Source of the DNA: Buddleja alternifolia
Lineage: Eukaryota; Streptophyta; Magnoliopsida; Lamiales; Scrophulariaceae
Assembly (NCBI GenBank): GCA_019426215.1
Contig: CM033391.1
Location: forward strand, 19,766,708-19,830,707
Reading direction: 5' to 3'
Length of the DNA: 64,000 nucleotides
In this document: positions 55,368 through 64,000 of the stretch, piece after piece
How positions within the stretch are numbered: the first letter of the stretch is position 1
Layout: every line of letters starts with the position of its first letter
Made by a program: the position numbers and the translations under genes
Notes under the pieces: model-generated
Seen by the model: the letters and a program-made list of their open reading frames with translations, nothing else
Told to the model about the DNA's origin: nothing
The model's database searches: none

Positions 55368-55381
55368 TCTCTCACTCGCAC
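55368..55381 (-). promoter_or_regulatory. Polypurine tract of element G
   Basis: GTGCGAGTGAGAGA on the minus strand, abutting the 3' LTR. Confidence 0.75.
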
Positions 55382-58300
55382 ATGAGTGCTAGACATACAT
55401 CTGGTGTAACCATAACAACATATTCACAATTCATACAAGCAAATGGATCGTGTGACCAGCGAGCATATATGATGAGCTTCGAGCTATACACCGGTTAAGG
55501 ATATATAGCAACTCAATGTCGAATAATATGAGGACAACATCTCACTATACCCCAGACATCTTTTTACTACACAAGTCAACGTATCTCTTGTCCCTCAAAC
55601 AATATTCAAGAGCATACTTGACTTCTAATCAATTCCATGTATTCACCATTATGTTTAAAATAATAAATTTGACATAATTTGCCGGCCTGTGAATACAAGA
55701 TATGTGTCAGACAAAGATAGTCTTCCTTTCCCACTTGAATCTCTTAACTATATTATAACTGCTTTCCTAGACATATACCACATTGCCGAATCATTCATGG
55801 CTATTGGTAATATGCTAAAGTAGCAACACTAAAATAAAGCTTTAAGAAACAATTGAAAGTCATAAGGGTATAATTTAGGTTACATCAACCTTTGAGTCTC
55901 ACACAATGAGAAAGCAGGGATTTTTTTCATTACTCCAACGGTCATCTAGCACACGGGGTATGAAACACGTGCTACAGTGTTTTTCTTCCTATTTGGAAGC
56001 GTATGTCATGATTCAAATCAAATACACTGTACAGATCTTAGTTCAAGTGTATCTCAACACTTAACTTGAGTTTTCTTTTTATTCGTCCTCTATCAATAAC
56101 AACCTCAAGAAAACTCACATCTGGCTTCTAGATAAGTCAATGGATGGTGGGAATCCATTTCGATTACATAAATTCATAATAGTAATCTCATCTTGATTAG
56201 CAATCAAGGCGACATCATCTCTACGTATGATTTCGTGAGCACAAAATCAAAATGTCTCATCTCTAGACATTACTCAATGTTAAAGGCGATTGCTCGTGTG
56301 AGAGAGCCAATCTTAACTTATCAGACATACCTTTAGACATCGAGTGTAAACATGCTTAGAAAGCACATCACTCAAATGTCAAACATTTATGGGCATAAAA
56401 CTCTATGAACATCCTTTAGTTCAAAAAAGATCACACTCTACGCAATTCTAGAGATCTAACTTGACCAACAAATATATCTCTAGGCTAAAGCTAAGCACTA
56501 ACTTTAGCCACTTCTAAATGCGTATACACTTATTGTAATACCACTCATTAGTTTACAATGATATCTCTCATAAAAATTATATTGTGTGTCAATGTTCGAT
56601 TTCACAGCAATAGGTTAATAATAAGACCTCTATGTAAGCATTAGCTGGCTGTTTATCACGATATATATTCACGTATATAATCACAGCTCCCACATAACTG
56701 CTTACAACTCCCACATGTTATAAAACAAAGTCAACCAAACATTATCCCACACTGCAAATATACATGCCACAAATATTATTTAATTGTGCACATTGCTACA
56801 CAAGTTGCTTCGTGCTACTTCTAGAGTCAGCATTGTAATAGAAGCAAATTCAGAGGCAGACTCATACTTATCCAAATCCGCTCCTTAAATCCACATATGT
56901 GCATTCTTTCGACAACTTTTCTCCATACTAAGGAAATTATTTGCAGTGTTTACCAGCTATTGTCCAATACATCATACTAGAATTGGACAATACATTATGA
57001 CCCATGCCATAACAAGTATTGGAGCGAGTACAAGTCACATTGTACTTCAAGATCCAAAAACAAACAACTATTGAAATATGGTGGTCTAGACATTTCTATT
57101 TGGACTCTCTTGACACATTTCGAGGCTACAACTCTATACTATAGGAGTAGTGATGAGCTTATAGGAATCCATTATGAAATCGTACTATAGAAAACTCTAA
57201 CATGGATCTTGACACTGAGCAAGATTCATCAGTAACATGGATTTTGACATCAAATCAAATACTTTACTCATCATGTCCTCTATTTCATAAGTTAAAGGAA
57301 AACCATTCTCAATGGCTTAATGTACTCCTTCTCATCTCGGCTAATAAGACATTACCAATAAAGAGATAGAATTCAAGTATCTTAATGGACTTACAGACAA
57401 AATAATGGTCTACATCTATGAAGATGAAAACACATGTATAAGATCATGTATTCATAAAATCTCATACTCCATTATTTTAAAAACAAATTCCAGTCACCAA
57501 AGGTTATAAGTTCACAGACTTAACCTACTAACCGTTGTCTCTAGAATCCTCAAGGTATTCCCATGCATATCTTTTCAATTTACATCTCTATCAAAAAATG
57601 TAGTCTCGTGTCCATTTAGATATAATTCTAAATCTCATATGTCCATAATAACCAAGAAAGTATAATGAACAAAAAAATATCACCACTAGCAAATAAGTTT
57701 GTCTCAAGATATATATACACACGTATATATATATACCATTTGCTACTGGGTGAGCTTTGTACCTCGAAATCTAAATATCAACATCTTAGTAGATTTCGAG
57801 AACACATAAAGTTCTCAATATCCTCACGTCTAATGTTGAACCACAATCCAAACTTGGTTTGATTATATGCAATTGGGTGACTGCAACATACTCATAACAC
57901 TATAACTAAGAGAAACTATGCAACTCAAATCTTTAAACCATGTGAAAGTCGAAATACCACATTTTGGTTACAACCTTACCACGAGGGCAATTGCTGCCAC
58001 ACAGACAACTATCCCCTCCTCAGCAATTGTCACAAGTTATTGGTGCCACACATGTTTACAGATTTCGTAAGTTCTACAAGTACCCTTTCATTGCATTAAT
58101 TCATTCTTATCAGATAATAGAATAAGACAGAGTCTTACTATATTAGACTTTATCTAATCTTTCGGAGAACATTTTGTGTTTGCACAAAATTTGGATTCAA
58201 CTAACATGATCACTACGATTCTCATAAGTGATCTATAAGGCACATAGCCACTATTAGAATCAACAAATTTAAGCAAGTATCACAAAATTATGATTCGAGT

Positions 58301-59279
58301 TTTGTTAATCACTTTGGTAAATATGCTCCCACTCAGATTCGAGAACACAATTCTCTTAAGTGATCTATAAGGCACAAAGCCACTATACGAATCATTAAAC
58401 CTGACTTGAGGTTTAGCAATTTCAAGATTCTTCATCCAAATAAAAAATTCTCCGGACATTCTGTGATTTACTAATTTTCCACCTCATCATGTTCACTTAG
58501 AACACGTACACCTTAGATCATCTGCGTATCTCCGAGATACAGATACATTGTCCCTTTGAATTTAACATTTTAAAGAAAAATTCATCAGTTTGATTCTCTC
58601 ATAATTTTAAAAGAAACATTCTAACGTTTCATATTAGGAGAAATCAAAACAGACAGGATCAATATATGTAAAGGAGTAACGGAATAGGAGGTTCAATTCC
58701 CAACCTCCATATTAATTAAATCACAGAAGTCTGACAAAATTAACTGGAATGAAAGATCTACCCATTAACCTCTGAATGGTCACATATGATTTACCACATA
58801 TTGACAAGTAACGAAGAAAGTTATTCAGAGAGTTTCTCTTATTAGCTTAGTTTCTTAATTCATTATGACTTAACCAAGTATGCAAAAAAATGCATACACA
58901 GTTATTCACATTACTTAATGAGCACATATTGATTATGCTTGAATAATCAATGTGCCTTGGTCACGATTCACCCTCAAACCATTCAAGAAGAAACAAATCT
59001 AGCACCACTTTGTGTATCTATTCTATAGATACTAACCAAGTCAAAAACTCAAATCCAAGAGTAATACAATCTTAGGAGAACAATCCAGAAGACCAACTTC
59101 CAATGATCTTTTTAGAATTTCAAACGCTTTTTAATTGATAACCATAAACCTAAATCCGCATAGGAAAGATTTAGTATCTCAGTGCTTAATATGTAAGATG
59201 CACTATATAAGCGTCTACAAGTGCTATGTTTTCAACTCAGTGCATACACGAGTAAAATTGACCAACTGTATGTCAATTG
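55382..59279. other. Non-coding interior of element G, left part
   Basis: 3.9 kb without a credible ORF. Two related ~50-bp segments (about 58218-58268 and 58344-58398) share AAGTGATCTATAAGGCACA and AGCCACTAT. A ~50-bp segment ending at 59279 recurs beyond the solo LTR. Confidence 0.65.
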
Positions 59280-60882
59280 TGTTAGAGTATATGCCCTCGA
59301 ATGCCATAAAGAGGATAGATTTATAGGGCATAAACATTGTAACTAAAATATGGTTTTTCTATTAATATAAGGCAGTTGATTGTTGTTTTCTTATAGGCAT
59401 TTATAAGGTGCGAATAAACAACGTAAAGTCCTTGATGACAAAGCGAACCTTCTACCTCCTATGGGATAGGAGGAAAGACACTAGAATGGTTTGACCCTTG
59501 ACATCTAAAAGGGTTCGCAAGTCTAAGAAATATTATTTGGGCATCAATAGTGAATAAAGACTTGTATGATGTAAGTTTCGACAGAGAAAGTGTCAGTCGT
59601 ACACTATGGAAATGGTACTGGGAACTTATATCATAGACGTGTCAGTTGGACTGATATGTTCGAACACTGCTCGCATCAGTTCATCACATGGGTATTCACT
59701 CATTGACAGTCAATGATGAAACTGATAAGTAGTGATAGGTACGTGTGAACCTCTGACTTGAGAAATCGAGTTGAAGATGTACTTGTGACATCAAGTCTGT
59801 CATTAGAGTAGTTAGATTCAAATCACCTGTTGGTGGAATCGACCTCGAAGTGCGACTTGATGGGCAAGTAGCATTGTTAACTGATTTGCAATATGGAATT
59901 TATTCTCTCATAAGTGAATGAGTAAAATATCCTATGCGATCATGAATAAGTGAGGATGAAAGTCTTTGGCCAAAGCATTTAAATACCTCGACTTATTATG
60001 AGCTTAGGCATATGGTCAAGTTATATGAGTTTGACTTTAAACCATGACTCTTACTTGACTGGGATATAAGAATAAAAGGTTTATACACGTACGGTATTCA
60101 CGGCGTAAAGGTTTGGAACGATCCTATTCATTCATTCTCAATTGGGTTACGGTGTGAGCCACGAGACTGGCTAGGTGTCACTCACACCCCTTTGGATTCC
60201 TCCCAATTGCCTTTTGAGACGAACCTAAAGAGTCGCGCTTAAAGGAAGTACAAAAGGAAAAACATGGGAAAAAGACTTGAGAGAAATTCACGGCATTGGA
60301 TGCCGTTATTAATTAATTAATTATTGGATAACTTAATTAATTAATTAAATTAATGAGTTAATTAATTTCTTGGAAAAATTGAATTATAAATTAATTAGGA
60401 ATTGAATTAATTGGATTATCAATTTATTTATTGGATAAATAAATTATCCGATTAATTAATTAGCAAGCAAAACGAAAGCCCGAAGGCTTTCGAGCCCACT
60501 AAGGGGTGGCCAAATAGACGCCCAAATAGGGCTCTTGCATGCTAGTGTTATTGTTTCATAATGATATAAATATATCACAAGGTGAAAAATAACACAAGGC
60601 AATTTACATAACTTTCTCTCCAAGAAAAAGTCTCCCATCTCTCTCTCTCTCTCTAGCCGTCTTTGACAAGGAAGAAAGGAGGAGTTTTTCGTTTTTGATT
60701 CCGGCGTGACGAATTAGAGATGTTGGCAAATTCGGCGTTAGAGAAAAGGATCACGTTCAGAAATTAACATACGCGAGAACGGTAATTTATCTATACACAA
60801 TTAAACACGAGGATTAGAGATGATTCGGACTTTGGGAATTAAATTTACTTTCCGCTGCGTTTTATTCGTATAATTCCCAACA
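59280..60882 (+). mobile_element. Solo LTR of Copia C family, inverted orientation
   Basis: 1603 bp, TGTTAGAG...ATTCCCAACA, flanked by perfect AATTG duplications (59275-59279, 60883-60887). It is the reverse complement of the LTRs at 36000 and 43453 (for example ATGCCCTCGAATGCCATAA against their 3' ends). No internal sequence. Confidence 0.93.
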
Positions 60883-62097
60883 AATTGTTTCAACTCATGG
60901 TATACACGAGTAACATGACCAATAGTATATCAATATAGCACTTTTACCTTTAGTCCACTTCTATTCACATTAGTGGTTAAGTTTGCTCTCTCTAGAGTCA
61001 TCATATGTCTCTTTCATGACTTTTTCTTTGTTCTAATCTTGTTTATTTTAAGAATCTTAAATTCTCTTTAAAACAGATCAGCCACAAAGTCATAAGTCAT
61101 TATCATAGAAGCAATAAGCCTTTTATGTACAAAACATAAAATAGCTAACACCGACTATGAAAGTCTTTTCATAAATAAAAGACTTGACCTTTAGATGTCT
61201 TCATTATTAGAAAGAGATTGTACAAAACTTGAACTCGTCACTTCTCATAAGAGAAGTCATTGTTTGTTGACTTTAATTTCTAATAGTATTTGGAATTGCC
61301 CTCAAAAAGCAACTCATTGTTCTCTTATTCCGGGTATGCTTCTAATCATCAAATACTAAAGTCAACAATCCCAATTCAGTTCAATTTTACGGAAGTATTA
61401 CTCATTTGGTCCACTTGTAGATCAAGAGTATGATTTCTTATTCGCATATGAGATCATATATCATACAATCTACAAAGACATCATAAGCAATGGACCTTGT
61501 TTTCTGCCTATGATAAACTCATTGATCTTTTATATTGAGTATGAAGACTCACTATAAGTCTTACATGACTTGGTTATTTCCCTCTACAGCATCTAATTCA
61601 ATTCTACATATTCCAAAATATTATGACACGAGTGTCACAATTTCTACTAATTAGTACTCATCTAGTACTATTCTAAAATCTCAATACTCATATGAGATTT
61701 TGGTTGTCATGGTCATACTAGAGATATCATACATGCCCATCTATACAACATTGATTTCGTACTAAGCAAATTAACATTTGTGATAATTCACCATAATGTA
61801 CAGATTCGAAAGGTCACATAGTGCCCAATCATCATCCGTGTCAAAATGTTCATTATCACAAATTTAATTTCCTAGGAAAAATCTCATAAAGTTCTAGGTA
61901 AGTATCACTTGGAATCGACCTTAGAACTCCCACTTAATTTCATCATCAAAAGCATATCATGATATATAAGAAAAAATAACACATCTTATCATATGCATGT
62001 AAGTCGTTAAAGCTCAATATCATAAAGAAAACAACATATACATTTCAAAAATATATGCGCATGAGCTACATGTCAACAACTTTTCAAAGCAAAGAAC
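60883..62097. other. Non-coding interior of element G, right part
   Basis: AT-rich. No ORF and no recognised motif. Confidence 0.6.
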
Positions 62098-62598
62098 GTA
62101 TATACATGTGATTTACTAACATAAAGAGCTATAAGAATTTCTACACATACGAGAAACCATATTAACCATCCCATTCGAGAGTCTATCTCTAGGAGCGAAT
62201 TTCAAAAGACGTCGAGGACCATTATTCATCCTCAAAGATAATAATTTTCTCGTCTTGAATTCCAGCTCTTTTTCTTTTCACACTCTAACCAATAAAGACT
62301 TCAAGAGACGTAGATCTTTGTCTTTATTTTCAGTGTAAATCCTATCAAATTCACATCTCCAAAACTTAGTTAGAGAATTTCTCCATAATTCTCTTTCTCG
62401 ATCCGGACCACCAAAATAATGACCCAAATGAAGTAGCTCCTTATACTTCATTTTCATTATCTTAAAATGTTCACGCAAAGAATGCTCGGGGCGCATTCTA
62501 TAACGCCTCAACAATTTTAACTTTGCCAAACGCATACGAGTTCTTCTCGCTCTAACTCCCCTCCAGAGGATGTTAAAAATAAATTGGGATCTCGCCAT
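62098..62598 (-). pseudogene. Gag-like ORF of element G
   Basis: ATG at 62598 opens a 106-codon frame (MARSQFIFNILWRGVRARRT). After one TGA near 62278 (a likely Arg codon changed by C-to-T) the same frame continues about 55 codons. The protein is very basic. Residues about 38-55 (SLREHFKIMKMKYKELLHLG) resemble the Copia Gag pattern VREHVLKMxxYxxELxxLG, and the position right after the leader is where gag should be. No zinc knuckle is seen. It may be a reduced Gag; confidence is modest. Confidence 0.4.
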
Positions 62599-63697
62599 CT
62601 ATGAAAATAAAAAATTGGTATTAGATTGGGCACAAAGCCAATCATAATACATTACCTTATATGAAGATTTTAACACTTGACAAAAAAAATAACAATTATG
62701 CTCCAACAATTTTAATTTAGGAAAAAAACAATTCCAAATACATTTAACAAAAAATGAGCATAATATTGAAAGTGTTCAAAACTCTTCATCTTGGTAGCCA
62801 AGGAATGAGAAATAATTTCAGAAAATTAATCAAAAAATTTGAGAATTTTTCTTACCCAAAATATTTTTCTATTATTTTTCATCATTTTTAATTTCGAAAA
62901 TCAAAGAAAAATATTTTTCCTCTCCGAATAATATATTTTAAATATCCAAAAATAACCAAAATAGATTTCTGAGAAATCTGAAATTTTTCGGCCGAAAACT
63001 GCCCCGGGAGGTGCACGCACGCGCCCCCACGTGCCACCTAGGCGCGTGGGCACGTGGCCTTGTGTGGCGCGTGTAACACATGCGCCATTTCCCGTCGTTT
63101 TCCGGCTTCGAAATTTTGGCTACCCCCCATTTTCAACTATGGCAAATTCAACGGTGGTCTCCATTTGCTTTTCAGAGCAGTCTAAGGCAGGGAGTGGATT
63201 TCACTCTTCATACGCGCGAGTGGGATGGGTAATGATTACTGTTCATCATCTTCCTTATTTTTTTCAGAATTTTCAGCTTTTTTCATTTCGCGATCACAAC
63301 TTTGAGAGGCTATATCTCTCTCATTTCTAATCCGTTTTGATCATGCGATATATGGTTGTAAAGCCCTTGACATAAGGATTCTAACCGTATAAAAATGTCA
63401 TAATAATAACAACAAAAAACGGTTCGAAAGTGCCTCTAAAGTTACTGAAAAAATCACCATAAAAATTCAATTTCTCATCAAATGTCAAACATGCTTACAT
63501 ATAACTTCATAAAATGTTTATACATGGTCTAGACATGCTACATTTTGAAAATTAAAGCATAATATGAACATTTGACAAAATCACCATGAATGAACTCATA
63601 TCTTACGTAAAAAACGGGAAGCATGGTAAAGCATAATTTCAAAGCATATAATTATCATATTTTCGTGTGAAAGCAAGTTTGGAACACAACCAAACTC
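62599..63697 (-). other. Untranslated leader of element G
   Basis: About 1.1 kb between PBS and the gag-like ATG, mostly AT-rich, with a GC-rich palindromic patch at about 63000-63080. Confidence 0.6.
63027..63057. promoter_or_regulatory. G-box-containing palindrome in leader of element G
   Basis: CCACGTGCC (63027-63035) and GGCACGTGG (63049-63057): perfect 9-bp stem with a 13-nt loop. Each arm contains CACGTG. Confidence 0.65.
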
Positions 63698-63709
63698 GCT
63701 CTGATACCA
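63698..63709 (-). promoter_or_regulatory. Primer-binding site of element G, initiator Met tRNA
   Basis: TGGTATCAGAGC on the minus strand, one base inside the 5' LTR. Confidence 0.9.
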
Positions 63710-63710
63710 A

Positions 63711-64000
63711 TGTCGGAAATAAATCACATATAACATGCGATTTCAACATAATTAAATACTAACCAAATGTGGATCTCAACTTGGTTGTTTCACACTTCTT
63801 CCACACGGTTTTGATGCTCTAAAATGTCCACAATCTCAGTCACGGGGAGAGAGATCCTTTCCACGATCCAAATACTTCAAATGGTGAATCTCCTTTGTCA
63901 ATTTTACACCATTATATGACTTTTATGTCTTTGCATTTTACCCCTCATTTATGCTGCGAATTTTTCACTTATTTTGTGTTGTTTTATATCTTATTTCAAA
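63711..64000 (-). repeat. 5' LTR of element G, cut by window end
   Basis: The first 290 bp match 54935-55224 with only a few differences. Confidence 0.9.

Larger units (their letters stand above)
54935..64000 (-). mobile_element. Large non-autonomous LTR element G (LARD-like), 5' LTR runs off window
   Basis: LTR copies at 54935-55367 and from 63711 onward begin TGTCGGAAATAAATC and are near-identical over the visible 290 bp. iMet PBS at 63698-63709 and PPT at 55368-55381. The roughly 8.3 kb interior, which includes a 1.6 kb solo LTR insertion, has no recognisable PR, INT, RT or RH. It has only a short gag-like ORF beside the leader. It probably depended on a Copia partner. It appears inserted in the LINE; its second flank is outside the window. 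Confidence 0.8.

Noticed and set aside
55175..55498. 107-aa plus-strand ORF
   Set aside because: Spans the LTR of element G and its polypurine tract; antisense to the element, no domain.
63031..63330. 99-aa plus-strand ORF near the right end
   Set aside because: It starts in the GC palindrome of element G's leader and reads antisense through untranslated sequence; no recognisable domain.

Overview
This 64 kb window is AT-rich nuclear DNA of a flowering plant, most likely a eudicot. It contains no intact host gene that I can recognise. Almost all of it is layered transposable elements, mainly LTR retrotransposons whose coding sense is on the minus strand. The plant origin rests on the families present: a SIRE/Maximus-type Copia, an Athila-type Gypsy primed by tRNA-Asp, Copia elements primed by initiator-Met tRNA, a plant L1-type LINE, MITEs with TTA target duplications, and a fragment of a plant mitochondrial dicarboxylate carrier gene. 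I cannot name the species.

Layout. 1-7610 is low-coding DNA with small elements: a hAT-like MITE (1035-1186), a Tourist-like MITE (2624-3020), a 1.3 kb LTR element carrying a captured host-gene start (3389-4684), and a second Tourist-like MITE split by a Mutator-like element with a 9-bp target duplication (6182-7365). 7611-28622 is a SIRE-type Copia with 1.51 kb LTRs, iMet PBS and PPT. Its long downstream 'env-like' reading frame is decayed and contains two probable introns. Its reverse transcriptase is split by a 7.05 kb Athila-type element (15155-22207, TSD GTTAG) that has gag and a downstream ORF but no pol. 28623-32600 holds microsatellites, a foldback hAT-like element, a self-nested MITE, an LTR/PBS remnant and purine-rich repeats.

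32527-50898 is a pile of related Copia elements. A PR-INT remnant abuts a foreign LTR fragment, which abuts the PR-gag of a second element ('D'). The gag of D is split by a 9.07 kb Copia ('C', 36000-45064, TSD TCTTC). The leader of D is split by a solo SIRE LTR (46377-48149, TSD TCATC), and its 5' LTR ends at 50898. 51885-54934 is a decayed LINE. 54935 to the window end is a large, mostly non-coding LTR element with a gag-like ORF, holding an inverted solo LTR of the C family (59280-60882, TSD AATTG).

Most notable signals: (1) the untranslated leaders of C and D each carry three spaced hairpin-like units with a conserved loop and changing but complementary stems; (2) GC-rich palindromes lie between PBS and gag in three Copia-type elements; (3) the SIRE env-like ORF has two phase-1 introns whose removal restores frame; (4) a mini LTR element carries the start of a mitochondrial carrier gene; (5) the nested Athila is a gag-only derivative. 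Genes here do not form pathways. Each element's gag/PR/INT/RT/RH modules served its own replication, and nearly all are now broken.
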